The notes under the pieces are model-generated. The model did not search any database and was not told the DNA's origin. It worked only from the letters and a program-made list of their open reading frames with translations. The position numbers and the translations under genes were made by a program. Shown one piece after another: positions 35,648 to 45,099 of a DNA stretch of 64,000 nt; within the stretch, counting starts at the first letter, position 1; every line of letters begins with the position of its first letter. Location of the stretch: contig JAUSMJ010000064.1 of NCBI GenBank assembly GCA_030645575.1, positions 1-64,000 on the forward strand, given 5' to 3'. The stretch is from Caulobacter sp. Its GTDB lineage: Bacteria; Pseudomonadota; Alphaproteobacteria; Caulobacterales; Caulobacteraceae.

Positions 35648-36439
35648 ATGACGGGTCGGGTCGCGGGCAAGGTCGTGCTGGTGACGGGCGGGGCGAGCGG
35701 CATTGGCCGCGGCTGCGCCGAGCTGCTGGCGCGCGAGGGGGCCATCGTGGTGGTCACCGACGTCCAGGACGAGATGGGGGCCGGCGTCGCCCGGGCGCTC
35801 GGCGGCAAGGCCGTCTACCTGCATCACGACGTGACCGGCGAGGAGGCCTGGATCGGCGTCGTGGCCGAGGTCGGCAAGCGCTTCGGCCGGCTCGACGTGC
35901 TGGTCAACAACGCCGGCGTCGGCATGGGCGGACCGGTCACCGAGTTCAGCCTGGCCGACTGGCGCAAGCAGCAGGGGGTCAATGTCGAGGGCGTGTTCCT
36001 GGGCGTGAAGCACGGCCTGCCGCTGATGCGCCAGGGCGGCGGCGGCAGCATCATCAACATGTCCTCGGTCGCCGGGCTCACCGGGGCGGCGAACATGTCC
36101 AGCTACTGCGCCACCAAGGGGGCCGTGCGGCTGTTCACCAAGGCCGTCGCCATGGAATGCGCGACCGCCCGCGACGGGGTGCGGGTCAACTCGGTCCATC
36201 CGGGCATCATCGATACGCCGATCTGGGACACCATCGGCGACTCCATCGGCGGCGAAAGCGGCAACGCCGGACCGGCGCGCGCCATCGATCTGGACGACAT
36301 GACCGCCGTGACGACGCCGCTGGGCGTCAAGGGCTTCCCCGTCGATATCGCCGCGGGCGTGCTGTTCCTGGCCTCCGACGAGTCCCGCTACATGACCGGC
36401 GCGGAACTGGTGATCGACGGCGGCATGACCGCGCGCTAA
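35648..36439 (+). CDS. Short-chain dehydrogenase/reductase (SDR)
   Basis: The 263-residue protein has the classical SDR layout: cofactor motif TGGASGIGRG, LVNNAGVGMGG, the catalytic Ser in NMSSVAGLTG, the Y-x3-K pair in YCATKGAVRLF, and a C-terminal GGMTAR. Asp in VVTDVQDEM suggests NAD preference. It oxidises or reduces a hydroxyl; the substrate is unknown. ATG 35648 has GGGAGGCAGG upstream and fits the family N-terminus; the upstream ORF residues are rejected. Confidence 0.92.
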   Translation: MTGRVAGKVVLVTGGASGIGRGCAELLAREGAIVVVTDVQDEMGAGVARALGGKAVYLHHDVTGEEAWIGVVAEVGKRFGRLDVLVNNAGVGMGGPVTEFSLADWRKQQGVNVEGVFLGVKHGLPLMRQGGGGSIINMSSVAGLTGAANMSSYCATKGAVRLFTKAVAMECATARDGVRVNSVHPGIIDTPIWDTIGDSIGGESGNAGPARAIDLDDMTAVTTPLGVKGFPVDIAAGVLFLASDESRYMTGAELVIDGGMTAR

Positions 36440-36468
36440 AGCCCCGCGCTCGAAAGGGCCGGGGGCGC

Positions 36469-38352
36469 ATGAAGTACAGGGCGGATGTCGACGGGCTGCG
36501 GGCGGTCGCGGTGCTGGCGGTGGTCGGCTTCCACGCCGGCGTACCCTTCCTCACCGGCGGCTTCGCCGGCGTCGATGTGTTCTTCGTCATCTCCGGCTTC
36601 CTGATCGGCGGCGTCGTGGCCGAGCGGCAGGCGCGGGGCGATTTCTCGCTGGGCTGGTTCTGGGAGCGGCGGGTGCGCCGCATCTTCCCGTCGCTGATGG
36701 TCATGCTGGCGGCGACCTCGGCGCTGGCATGGTGGCTGCTGACGCCCGGCGACCTGGTGGCCTACGCCCGGTCGATGGCCGCGGCGCTGGTGTCGCTGTC
36801 CAACGTCCATTTCTGGCGAACGAGCGACTATTTCGGCGGCGAGGACCTGATCCGGCCGCTGCTGCACACCTGGTCGCTGGGCGTCGAGGAACAGTTCTAC
36901 GTCGTCTTCCCCCTGCTGATGCTGCTGCTCGCAAGGGTCGCGGCGGGGCGAGTCAGGCTTGTCCTGGCCGGACTTGCCGCGCTGTCCCTCGCCTTCGCCG
37001 TCTGGCAGACCGCCACCCACCCGGAGGGCGCCTTCTACCTGCCCTTCGCCCGCGCCTGGGAGCTGCTGGCGGGCGTGCTGCTGGCGATGTGGAAGCCGAA
37101 GGTCCGACCCGGGCCGCTTCAGCACGCGGTCGGCCTGGCGGGCCTGGCGCTGATCGTCGGGACCTGCCTGCTGGTCACCAAGGACACCCGCTGGCCCGGC
37201 GTCGCGGCCATCGCGCCGGTGCTCGGCGCCGTCCTGATCGTCGCGGCCAACGGCGGGATCGTCGGCCGGCTGCTGGCGCTTCGGCCGATGGTCTGGGTCG
37301 GGCTGCTGTCCTACTCGCTGTATCTGTGGCACTGGCCGTTGTTGACGTTCCAGCGCTATCTGCTGCCGGGCGGCTGGCCCGCCGCGCTCGCGGTGCTGCT
37401 GGCGATCGGCCTGGCCGCCCTGTCGCTGCGCTTCGTCGAGCGCCCGTTCCGCGACAGCGCCTTCCTGACCCGCCGCCAGGTGTTCGCGGCCGGCGCCGGG
37501 GCGATCCTGCTGCTGGGCGCCTTCGCCGGCCTGGTCGATCTCGCCAAGGGGGTCCCGCAACGGTTCGACCAGCGCTCGCTGGCCATGGCCGAGTCGCGCC
37601 TCGAGCGCTCGCGCGGCAGCTATCGCGACGGGACCTGCTTCATCTCCTACCGCTTCGACGCGAAGGACTACCGCAAGGACCTGTGCAACGCCGCCGATCC
37701 AGGGAAGCCCGACTGGCTGCTGGTCGGCGACAGCCACGCGGCGCACCTGTGGTCGGGGCTCGCCGCCGCCAACCCCGACATCAACGTCATGCAGGTGACC
37801 TCCTCCGGCTGCGAGATCACGCTGACGCGGGACCCGGTCGAGCGCGACGTCTGCGACCGCATGGCCCGGCTGGTCTATGGCGACCTGCTGGTCAACAACC
37901 GTCCCGACGGCGTGCTGCTGGCCGGCCGCTGGTGGGCCAAGGACCTGCCGCGCCTGGCCGAGACGCTCGACTGGTTCCGGGCCCGCGACATCCCGGTAAT
38001 CCTGGTCGGACCCATCCCCCAGTATTCGGACGACCTGACCCGGCTGCTGATCCTGTCCTGGCGCTTCCACGATCCCGACCTGCCCCGCAAGCGGATGCTG
38101 GACTGGCCGCGCGGCGTGGACCGCGACCTGCGCAAGCTCGCGGCCGAGAAGGGCGTGGCCTACATCTCGCTATTCGACCTGCTCTGCGACGGACCGGCCT
38201 GCGCCACCCTGGTCGATCCGGTCACGCCGCTGCAGTGGGACTATGGCCATCTGACGCCGGAGGGCTCGCGCTTCGTCGCCGCCCGGATGCGCGAACGGGG
38301 CCTGTTCCCGGCTAGAGGTCCAGCGCCAGCACCCAGTCGAGGTAGTCGTTGA
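36469..38352 (+). CDS. Acyltransferase 3 (OafA/YrhL-like) with C-terminal SGNH domain
   Basis: The 627-residue protein starts at ATG 36469 (MKYRADVDGLRAVAVLAVV) and has about ten membrane segments, with family motifs FFVISGFLIGG, FWERRVRRIFP, LLHTWSLGVEEQFYVVFPL. The C-terminal periplasmic domain is SGNH: WLLVGDSHAAHLWSG (Ser), and DYGHLTPEGSRF (Asp/His). Such fusions O-acetylate cell-surface polysaccharides such as LPS O-antigen. The last 41 bp overlap the convergent GNAT gene. The ORF-track start at 35635 is rejected. Confidence 0.93.
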   Translation: MKYRADVDGLRAVAVLAVVGFHAGVPFLTGGFAGVDVFFVISGFLIGGVVAERQARGDFSLGWFWERRVRRIFPSLMVMLAATSALAWWLLTPGDLVAYARSMAAALVSLSNVHFWRTSDYFGGEDLIRPLLHTWSLGVEEQFYVVFPLLMLLLARVAAGRVRLVLAGLAALSLAFAVWQTATHPEGAFYLPFARAWELLAGVLLAMWKPKVRPGPLQHAVGLAGLALIVGTCLLVTKDTRWPGVAAIAPVLGAVLIVAANGGIVGRLLALRPMVWVGLLSYSLYLWHWPLLTFQRYLLPGGWPAALAVLLAIGLAALSLRFVERPFRDSAFLTRRQVFAAGAGAILLLGAFAGLVDLAKGVPQRFDQRSLAMAESRLERSRGSYRDGTCFISYRFDAKDYRKDLCNAADPGKPDWLLVGDSHAAHLWSGLAAANPDINVMQVTSSGCEITLTRDPVERDVCDRMARLVYGDLLVNNRPDGVLLAGRWWAKDLPRLAETLDWFRARDIPVILVGPIPQYSDDLTRLLILSWRFHDPDLPRKRMLDWPRGVDRDLRKLAAEKGVAYISLFDLLCDGPACATLVDPVTPLQWDYGHLTPEGSRFVAARMRERGLFPARGPAPAPSRGSR

Positions 38353-38833
38353 CCCCGACGTGGAACAGACGCGTGCCGACCTGCCGGAAACCGTGCCGCG
38401 CGTAGAAGGCGTTTGCCCGGTCGTTCTTGCTGTAGACGGCCAGCAGCAGCCGCTTCGCCCCGGCCGCCCGGGCCGTGTCGATCGCCGTCCGCATCAGGCG
38501 GGGGCCCAGGCCCTGCCCATGGAACCGGTGCAGGGCGTAGATGCGGGTCAGCTCCATGTCGTCCGGGCCGGTTTCGACCGGCAGGTCGGGCGGGCCCATC
38601 AGCAGGAAGCCGACCGGCGCCTGGCCTGGCTCCAGCGTGGCCAGGAACAGCCGCCGGTCCGGATCGGCCAGCAGCCGGGCGTAGGCCTCCGGCGTGTGCG
38701 TCGTGTGGCAGTGGAAGACGATATCCTCGCCATCGACGATGCCGGCGTAGGTCTCCACGAACGTCGCCGCGGCGACGGCGGACAGGCGGCCGGCGTCCTC
38801 GGGCGTGCAGGGTCGGATGGTGATCGCGTTCAT
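38312..38833 (-). CDS. GNAT family N-acetyltransferase
   Basis: The 173-residue protein starts NAITIRPCTPEDAGRLSAVAAATF, a typical GNAT beta1-alpha1, and contains VGFLLMGPP, then the acetyl-CoA P-loop YALHRFHGQGLGPRLMRTAI and KNDRANAFYARHGFRQVGTRL. It transfers acetyl to an unknown acceptor. The gene converges on the acyltransferase gene with a 41-bp 3' overlap, which is unusually long for this genome. Confidence 0.9.
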   Translation of the reverse strand: MNAITIRPCTPEDAGRLSAVAAATFVETYAGIVDGEDIVFHCHTTHTPEAYARLLADPDRRLFLATLEPGQAPVGFLLMGPPDLPVETGPDDMELTRIYALHRFHGQGLGPRLMRTAIDTARAAGAKRLLLAVYSKNDRANAFYARHGFRQVGTRLFHVGVNDYLDWVLALDL

Positions 38834-38909
38834 GGCGTCGAGTTCTAGCGGCGCCGACCGACCGCCGCATCCGGCGATTTCACGGGCGGGGAACCATCGT
38901 CCCGAATGA

Positions 38910-39761
38910 TCATGCCGCCTCGAACACCAGCGGCGCGCCCCAGAAGGCCCCGACCAGGCCGTCCCGGCGGCCGGGCGTCCCGGTGGTCAGGAAGCGGCGC
39001 AGGCCCGTTCCGCCGGCGACATATTCCGGGTGCCGCTCCATGTAGCGGCCGAGCGCCTCGGCCGTGGCGCCGGGCTGGTGGATCAGCGGCGTGCCCGGCG
39101 GCAGGGCGCCCCGGAACAGATCGGCGACGATCTCGTAGTGGGTGCAGCCGAGGATCGCCCGGTCGGGGTGGCGCCCGATGCGCCGGCGCAGGGCGTCGAC
39201 GTGGCCGGCGATCTCGCTGGCCAGGATATCGTGCGCGGCGCCGTCCTCGATCATCCGGGCGAGGTTCGGGCAGGGCTCGGAGAATACCGCCAGGTCCTGC
39301 TTGCGCTTGTCGATCTCGATCTCGAACACCCGGCTGCCGGCCGTGCCCGGGGTGGAGAAGACGCCGAGGATATCGACCTTGGTCACCTGTTCGTCGCGGC
39401 GGTCGGCCTCGTGCTCCCAGGGCAGGCCGGTGGCCGCCTCGATGGTCGGCACGATGATGCCCAGAACGTTCAGGGCCCGGCCCGTCTCGCGGCGATAGCC
39501 GGGCAGCCAGGTCTGCTGCAGCCGGCGCAGGGCGATGGCCGAGGCGGTGTTGCAGGCCAGCACGACAAGGCTCGCGCCCTCGTCGAACAGGCGGATGCAG
39601 CCGGCCCGGGTCAGATCGACGATCTCCTCGCCCGGCCGCCCGCCATAGGGGGCGTTGGCCTGATCGGCGAGGTAGACGAAGTCGGCCTGCGGGAACCGCT
39701 CGACGAGCGCGCGGTGGACGGTGAGGCCGCCGACACCGGAATCGAAGACGCCAATGGACAT
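38910..39761 (-). CDS. murI: Glutamate racemase
   Basis: MurI supplies D-glutamate for peptidoglycan. The 283-residue protein has both catalytic cysteine motifs, VVLACNTASAIALRRL near residue 78 and ILGCTHYEIVADLF near residue 200, and starts SIGVFDSGVGGLTVHRAL. Length is normal. It is divergent from the M3 peptidase. The racemase and dapF (at 1.5 kb) both serve wall synthesis but are far apart. Confidence 0.95.
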   Translation of the reverse strand: MSIGVFDSGVGGLTVHRALVERFPQADFVYLADQANAPYGGRPGEEIVDLTRAGCIRLFDEGASLVVLACNTASAIALRRLQQTWLPGYRRETGRALNVLGIIVPTIEAATGLPWEHEADRRDEQVTKVDILGVFSTPGTAGSRVFEIEIDKRKQDLAVFSEPCPNLARMIEDGAAHDILASEIAGHVDALRRRIGRHPDRAILGCTHYEIVADLFRGALPPGTPLIHQPGATAEALGRYMERHPEYVAGGTGLRRFLTTGTPGRRDGLVGAFWGAPLVFEAA

Positions 39762-39882
39762 GAATTCGCCTTTAGCGCCCCGCCCGCGAGGCGTCCATGC
39801 GGCGCATTACAGGCCGTTCATGTGACGTTCGGGCATAAAGGGGGATAGGGTCCCCGCAAACCGGATTCTCGGGAGATTTTTC

Positions 39883-42006
39883 GTGCATCGTCGTACCTTT
39901 CTCGCCACCACCGCGGCCGCCGCGGCCATGACCACCGTCTCGGGCCGCGCCCTGGCCGCGACGGGCAACCCCACGATCCAGCCCTGGACCGGCCCCTATG
40001 GCGGCGTGCCCGCCTTCGACAAGGTCAAGGTCGCCGATTTCCTGCCCGGCGCCGAAGAGGCCATGACCCGCAATCTCGCCGAGATTGATGTGATCGCCGC
40101 GAACCCGGCCGCCGCCACCTTCGAGAACACCATCGCGGCCCTGGAGGATTCGGGCCGCATGCTGAGCGACTACTTCGCCTACTACGGCATCTGGGGCTCC
40201 AACCTCAGCTCGCCCGAGTTTCAGGCCGTCGAGTCCGAGCTCGATCCGAAGTTCGCCGCGTTTGGCGACAAGATCACCCAGAACGAGGCGCTCTTCGCCC
40301 GCATCGAGGCGGTCTACACCTCGCCGGACAAGGCGAAGCTTACGCCTGAGCAGCAGCGGCTGACCTGGATTTACTATACCAACTTCGTCCGCGCCGGCGC
40401 CAAGCTGGCCCCGGCCGCCAAGACCCGCGTGGCGGCGATCAACGAGGAACTGGCCGGCCTCTACACGAAGTTCAGCCAGAACCTGCTGGCCGACGAGAGC
40501 ACCTATATCGAGCTGTCGGACGCCGATCTGGCCGGCCTGCCCGAGGGACTCAAGGCCAACGCCGCCGCCAGCGCCGTCCAGCGCCAGCTGGCCGGCAAGC
40601 ACATCATCGTCAACACCCGCTCCAGCGTCGATCCCTACCTGACCTACTCTCCGGTCCGCGCGACCCGCGAGAAGGTCTGGAAGGCCTTCGTCAATCGCGG
40701 CGACAACGGCGGCGCGACCGACAACAACGCCATCATCGCCAGGATCCTCAAGCTGCGCGTCGAGCGGGCCAATCTGCTGGGCTTCGCGACGCACGCCCAC
40801 TGGCGGCTCGAGAACGCCATGGCCAAGACGCCCGAGAACGCCATGACCCTGATGGAAGCGGTCTGGCCGGCGGCCATCGCCCAGGTGGCCCGGGACGTCG
40901 CCGAAATGCAGGCCATCGTCGATGCCGAAAAGGGCGGCTTCCAGATCCAGCCCTGGGACTATCGCTTCTATGCCGAGAAGGTCCGCAAGGCGAAGTACGA
41001 CCTCGATATGAACGAGGTGAAGCCTTACCTGCAGCTGGAGAAGCTGCGCGAGGGCATGTTCTGGGCCGCCGGCGAACTCTATGGCTTCCAGTTCAAGCAG
41101 GTCGAAGGCCTGCCGGTCTATCACGAGGACATCCGGACCTGGGAGGTGACCCGCGACGGCCAGCTGGTCGGCGTCTGGTACTTCGATCCCTACGCCCGCC
41201 AGGGCAAGCGCTCGGGCGCCTGGATGAACGCCTACCGGAACCAGGAGCGGTTCCGCAAGGACGTGAAGACCATCGTCAGCAACAACTCCAACTTCATCAA
41301 GGGCAAGCCCGGCGAGGCGGTGCTGATCAGCTGGGACGACGCCGAGACCCTGTTCCATGAATTCGGCCACGCCCTGCACGGCCTGAACTCGAACGTGTCC
41401 TATCCGGGCGTCTCGGGCACCAGCGTCGCGCGCGACTATGTCGAGTTCCCCAGCCAGCTGAACGAGCGCTGGCTGTCGACGCCGCAGGTGCTGGGCCGGT
41501 TCGCCCTGCACTACCAGACCGGCAAGCCGATCCCGCAGGCCCTGGTGGACAAGATCGAGAAGGCCAGCAAGTTCGGCCAGGGCTTCGGCACGACCGAGTA
41601 CCTCGCCAGCGCCCTGATCGACATGAAGCTGCATCTGGCCGGCGCCGTGGACATCGATCCCGACGCCTTCGAGCGCGAGGAGCTGGCCAGGCTGGGCATG
41701 CCGTCGCAGATCGTCATGCGCCACCGCACGCCGCAGTTCGGGCACGTCTTCTCGGGCGACGGCTATTCGGCCGGCTACTACAGCTATCTGTGGGCCGACA
41801 CCCTGACCGCCGACTGCGCCGAGGCGTTCCAGGAAGCGCCCGGCGGCTACTACGACAAGGTGGTGGCCAAGCGGCTGCACGACGAGATCATGTCGCGCGG
41901 CAACAGCTCCGACCCGGCCGACCAGTTCCGCGCCTTCCGGGGCCGCGACCCGAAGATCGGCGCCCTGATGCGCGACCGCGGCTTCCCGGTTCCGCCGGGG
42001 GCGTAG
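39883..42006 (+). CDS. M3 family zinc metallopeptidase (Dcp-like), Tat-exported
   Basis: The 707-residue protein starts at a GTG (39883) with HRRTFLATTAAAAAMTT, a Tat-like signal (double Arg), then the M3 catalytic domain. The zinc-binding HEFGHALHGLNSN near residue 492 and the downstream Glu (SGYYSYLWAD region) are present. M3 enzymes act on short peptides; this one is probably a peptidyl-dipeptidase in the periplasm. A 12-bp perfect hairpin with TTT follows the stop and is a likely terminator. Confidence 0.93.
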   Translation: MHRRTFLATTAAAAAMTTVSGRALAATGNPTIQPWTGPYGGVPAFDKVKVADFLPGAEEAMTRNLAEIDVIAANPAAATFENTIAALEDSGRMLSDYFAYYGIWGSNLSSPEFQAVESELDPKFAAFGDKITQNEALFARIEAVYTSPDKAKLTPEQQRLTWIYYTNFVRAGAKLAPAAKTRVAAINEELAGLYTKFSQNLLADESTYIELSDADLAGLPEGLKANAAASAVQRQLAGKHIIVNTRSSVDPYLTYSPVRATREKVWKAFVNRGDNGGATDNNAIIARILKLRVERANLLGFATHAHWRLENAMAKTPENAMTLMEAVWPAAIAQVARDVAEMQAIVDAEKGGFQIQPWDYRFYAEKVRKAKYDLDMNEVKPYLQLEKLREGMFWAAGELYGFQFKQVEGLPVYHEDIRTWEVTRDGQLVGVWYFDPYARQGKRSGAWMNAYRNQERFRKDVKTIVSNNSNFIKGKPGEAVLISWDDAETLFHEFGHALHGLNSNVSYPGVSGTSVARDYVEFPSQLNERWLSTPQVLGRFALHYQTGKPIPQALVDKIEKASKFGQGFGTTEYLASALIDMKLHLAGAVDIDPDAFEREELARLGMPSQIVMRHRTPQFGHVFSGDGYSAGYYSYLWADTLTADCAEAFQEAPGGYYDKVVAKRLHDEIMSRGNSSDPADQFRAFRGRDPKIGALMRDRGFPVPPGA

Positions 42007-42016
42007 ATTGCGGGCG

Positions 42017-42048
42017 GGGACACGCACTGAAGTGCGTGTCCCTTTGGG
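42017..42048 (+). terminator. Probable terminator after the M3 peptidase
   Basis: GGGACACGCACT and AGTGCGTGTCCC form a perfect 12-bp hairpin separated by GA, followed by TTTGGG. It begins 10 bases after the peptidase stop. The T-tract is short, so it is a moderate terminator or a member of the GGGACACG repeat family. Confidence 0.55.
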
Positions 42049-42229
42049 CAAAGCTTGATTTCCCGCCCTTTTCCGCTCATAAGGCCGGCCTTCCGGCGCA
42101 GATGCAGTTCAGCGCCCTCCACCGCCACGACCCCCAGCCGGACTTTAGGGATGGGACGAGGGCGGCGAGGCCCCCCGTCGACGTGATCGTCCACGGGGGC
42201 GAATTGCGTTTGGGCGATTGAGGTACGGC

Positions 42230-43744
42230 ATGTTCGAAGGCCTTACAGAACGACTTGGCACGGTCTTCGACCGGCTCTCCGGTCGCGGGGTGCTGGGCGA
42301 GAAGGACATCGACGAGGCGCTGCGCGAGGTTCGCGTCGCCCTGCTCGAGGCCGACGTCGCCCTGCCGGTGGTCAAGGACTTCATCACCAAGGCCCGCGAG
42401 GCGGCGCTTGGCGAGGCGGTGATCCGCTCGATCCGCCCGGCCGACCAGGTGGTCAAGATCGTCTATGACGGCCTGGTCGAGATGCTCGGCGGCGAGGAGC
42501 CGGTCGGCCTGCAGCTGGCCCTGAACCCGCCCTCGATCATCCTGATGGCCGGCCTGCAGGGCTCGGGCAAGACGACCATGTCGGCCAAGCTGGCCCTGCG
42601 GCTCAGCAAGACCGAGCGCCAGAAGGTGCTGATGGCCTCGCTGGACACCCGCCGTCCGGCCGCCATGGAACAGCTGGCCATCCTCGGCCAGCAGGTCGGG
42701 GTCGATACCCTGCCGATCGTCGCCGGCCAGTCGGCGACCGACATCGCCCGGCGCGCGCTGCAGGCGGCGAAGCTCAGCGGCTACGACGTGGTCATCCTCG
42801 ACACCGCCGGCCGCACCACGCTGGACGAGCAGATGATGGCCGAGGCGGCGCAGATCGCGCAGATCGCCTCGCCGACCGAGACCCTGCTGGTCGCCGACAG
42901 CCTGACCGGCCAGGACGCCGTGCGCACGGCCAAGGCGTTCCACGAGCGTCTGCCCCTGACCGGCCTGATCCTGACGAGAGCCGACGGCGACGGGCGCGGC
43001 GGCGCGGCCCTGTCGATGCGGGCCGTCACCGGCCTGCCGATCAAGTTTCTGGGCACGGGCGAGAAGGTCGATGCGCTTGAGGTGTTCGACGCCCGCCGCG
43101 TGGCCGGCCGCATCCTCGGCCAGGGCGACATCGTCGCGCTGGTCGAAAAGGCCGCCACCGAGCTCGACCACGCCAAGGCCGAGGCCACGGCGCGCAAGCT
43201 GGCCAAGGGCCAGTTCGACCTGGAGATGATGTCCGACCAGCTGGCCCAGATGGAACGGATGGGTGGCCTGCAGGGCGTGATGGGCATGCTGCCCGGCGTC
43301 GGCAAGATGAAGCAGCAGATCGCCGAAGCGGGCATGGACGACAAGGTGATCAAGCGCCAGCGCGCGATCATCGGCTCGATGACCAAAACCGAGCGCAAGA
43401 AGCCCGACATCCTGGCCGCCTCGCGCAAGCGGCGCATCGCGGCCGGCGCCGGGGTCGATGTGGCCGAGGTCAACCGCCTGCTCAAGCAGCATCGCCAGAT
43501 GGCCGACGCGATGAAGATGATGACCCGCAACGGCGGCGCGGGGTTCGCGCGCATGGCCTCGATGCTGGGCATCGGCGGCGGCGGCGGCATGGACCGCCTG
43601 AAAAATCTCGGCGGCGGCAAGATGGCCGAGCCCGATCCCGAACAGCTGCGCCAGCAGCTCGAGAAACTCCAGGGCGGTGGCTCCGGCCTCCCGGGCCTCG
43701 GCGGCCCCGCCCTGCCCCCCGGCTTCAACCCCTTCAAGAAATAA
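42230..43744 (+). CDS. ffh: Signal recognition particle GTPase
   Basis: The 504-residue protein has the NG domain (MFEGLTERLGTVFDRLSG; G1 GLQGSGKTTMSAKLA; DTRRPAAMEQL; G3 DTAGRTTLDEQMM; G4 TRADGDGRGGA) and a Met-rich M domain after residue about 300 with GGLQGVMGMLPGVGKMKQQI, ending in Gly/Pro-rich PGLGGPALPPGFNPFKK. It brings ribosome-nascent chains to FtsY and the translocon. ATG 42230 is chosen over 42218 on family N-terminus. It heads an operon with rpsP 24 bp downstream. Confidence 0.97.
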   Translation: MFEGLTERLGTVFDRLSGRGVLGEKDIDEALREVRVALLEADVALPVVKDFITKAREAALGEAVIRSIRPADQVVKIVYDGLVEMLGGEEPVGLQLALNPPSIILMAGLQGSGKTTMSAKLALRLSKTERQKVLMASLDTRRPAAMEQLAILGQQVGVDTLPIVAGQSATDIARRALQAAKLSGYDVVILDTAGRTTLDEQMMAEAAQIAQIASPTETLLVADSLTGQDAVRTAKAFHERLPLTGLILTRADGDGRGGAALSMRAVTGLPIKFLGTGEKVDALEVFDARRVAGRILGQGDIVALVEKAATELDHAKAEATARKLAKGQFDLEMMSDQLAQMERMGGLQGVMGMLPGVGKMKQQIAEAGMDDKVIKRQRAIIGSMTKTERKKPDILAASRKRRIAAGAGVDVAEVNRLLKQHRQMADAMKMMTRNGGAGFARMASMLGIGGGGGMDRLKNLGGGKMAEPDPEQLRQQLEKLQGGGSGLPGLGGPALPPGFNPFKK

Positions 43745-43768
43745 GATCAGACCAGAGGACTACCGAAC

Positions 43769-44338
43769 ATGCTGAAGATCCGTCTCGCCCGTGGCGGCGC
43801 CAAGAAGCGCCCCTACTATTCGATCGTCATCGCCGACAGCCACTCGCCCCGCGATGGCCGCTTCATCGAGAAGGTCGGAACCTACAATCCCCTTCTGCCG
43901 AAGGATGGCCCCACGCCGCGCGTCACGCTGAAGCTCGAGTCGATCCAGGCCTGGATCGCCAAGGGCGCCCAGCCGACCGACCGCGTCGCCCGCTTCCTCG
44001 CGGCCGAAGGCATCGGCCAGTGGGCCCACGGCAACAACCCGACCAAGGGCAAGCCGGGCAAGAAGGCCGATGAACGCGCCGCCGAGCGCGCCCAGCGCGA
44101 CGCCGACCGCGCCGCCGCCGCCGCCGAGCTGGCCGCCAACCCGCCGGCCCCGGAACCCGAGCCCGAAGTCGAGGCTCCGGTCGCCGAGGCGCCCGCCGAG
44201 GAAGCCGCTCCGGTCGAAGCCGCCGCTGAAGAAGCCGCGCCCGAGGCTGCCGCCGAGGAAGCTCCGGCTGCCGAAGCTGCTCCGGAAGCCGCTGCTGAAG
44301 AGGCCCCGGCCGCCGCTGAAGAGCCGGCCGAAGGCTAA
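43769..44338 (+). CDS. rpsP: 30S ribosomal protein S16 with a long Ala/Glu/Pro-rich tail
   Basis: Residues 1-85 are S16 ([20 protein letters not shown], then [29 protein letters not shown]). S16 elsewhere has about 80-90 residues; this one has 189 because of an Ala/Glu/Pro-rich, low-complexity extension beginning near [16 protein letters not shown]. Such tails are known in alphaproteobacterial S16. It follows ffh by 24 bp and precedes a repeat element before rimM. Confidence 0.96.
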   Translation: MLKIRLARGGAKKRPYYSIVIADSHSPRDGRFIEKVGTYNPLLPKDGPTPRVTLKLESIQAWIAKGAQPTDRVARFLAAEGIGQWAHGNNPTKGKPGKKADERAAERAQRDADRAAAAAELAANPPAPEPEPEVEAPVAEAPAEEAAPVEAAAEEAAPEAAAEEAPAAEAAPEAAAEEAPAAAEEPAEG

Positions 44339-44344
44339 CCCACA

Positions 44345-44462
44345 AGCCGTCATCCTCGGGCTTGTCCCGAGGACCCCTTGTTCAGCCGCACGCGCAGCTA
44401 TCCAGCTTGATGCGTTCGGAACACGTTCAGGGGGGTCCTGGGCACAAGGCCCAGGATGACGG
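44345..44462. repeat. AGCCGTCATCCT inverted-repeat element between rpsP and rimM
   Basis: It has the same terminal inverted repeats and inner GGTCCTGGGCACAAGGCCC hairpin as 6804-6923. It lies inside the ffh-rpsP-rimM-trmD operon, leaving only about 17 bp before the rimM start, and could dampen expression of the downstream genes. Confidence 0.75.
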
Positions 44463-44478
44463 TGATGGAAGGGCGACC

Positions 44479-45000
44479 ATGAGCCAGGACCGTCTCATCG
44501 CCGTCGGCCGCGTCGCGGGCGCCTTTGGCGTCCGGGGCGAGGTGCGCATCGCCGCCTTCACCCAGGAGCCCCTGGCGTTGGCCCGCTTCCGCGCGCTGAA
44601 GCGCCAGGACGGCTCGCCGGGCCTGACCATCCTGTCAGCCCGCGAGAGCAAGGGCGGCATCGTCTGCCGCTGCCCCGGCGTGGAGACCAAGGAACAGGCC
44701 GACGCGCTGCGCGGCCTGCGCCTGTTCGTGTCGCGCGACGCCCTGCCGCCGCCGGACGAGGACGAATTCTACCTTGCCGACCTGATCGGCCTGGCCGTGG
44801 TCACGCCGCAGGGCGAGGCCCTGGGCGGCATCAAGTCGGTGCAGGACTTCGGCGCCGGCGACATCCTTGAGATCACCCCCGCCGGCGGTGGCCCGACCTG
44901 GTACCTGGCCTTTACCCGCGAGACCGTGCCGACCGTCGATATCGCCGCCGGCCGGGTGATCGCCGTGCCGCCGACCGAGGTCGTGGCCGAGGAAGAGTAG
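44479..45000 (+). CDS. rimM: 16S rRNA processing/30S maturation factor
   Basis: The ATG at 44479 gives 173 residues: RLIAVGRVAGAFGVRGEVRIAAF (first beta-barrel domain), a loop region with DEFYLADLIGLAVVT and the PRC-barrel second domain ending PPTEVVAEEE. RimM helps assemble the 30S head by binding S19. Gene order rpsP-rimM-(tesB)-trmD-rplS supports the call. The ORF-track start at 44362 lies in the repeat and is rejected. Confidence 0.95.
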   Translation: MSQDRLIAVGRVAGAFGVRGEVRIAAFTQEPLALARFRALKRQDGSPGLTILSARESKGGIVCRCPGVETKEQADALRGLRLFVSRDALPPPDEDEFYLADLIGLAVVTPQGEALGGIKSVQDFGAGDILEITPAGGGPTWYLAFTRETVPTVDIAAGRVIAVPPTEVVAEEE

Positions 45001-45007
45001 GCGCGCG

Positions 45008-45096
45008 CGGGGACATGCACCGCAGGTACGTGTCCCCCAATCGAAATTCAGCGGCGGTTCGTTTAGGGGACACGTACCTTCGGTACATGTCCCCTA
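45008..45096. repeat. GGGACATGCACCG...GGTACATGTCCCC double palindrome
   Basis: This is a second copy of the 29.2-kb element: GGGGACATGCACCGCAGGTACGTGTCCCC, spacer, then GGGGACACGTACCTTCGGTACATGTCCCC (quoted in part). It lies between rimM and the convergent thioesterase gene and may terminate both. Confidence 0.75.
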
Positions 45097-45099
45097 CGG

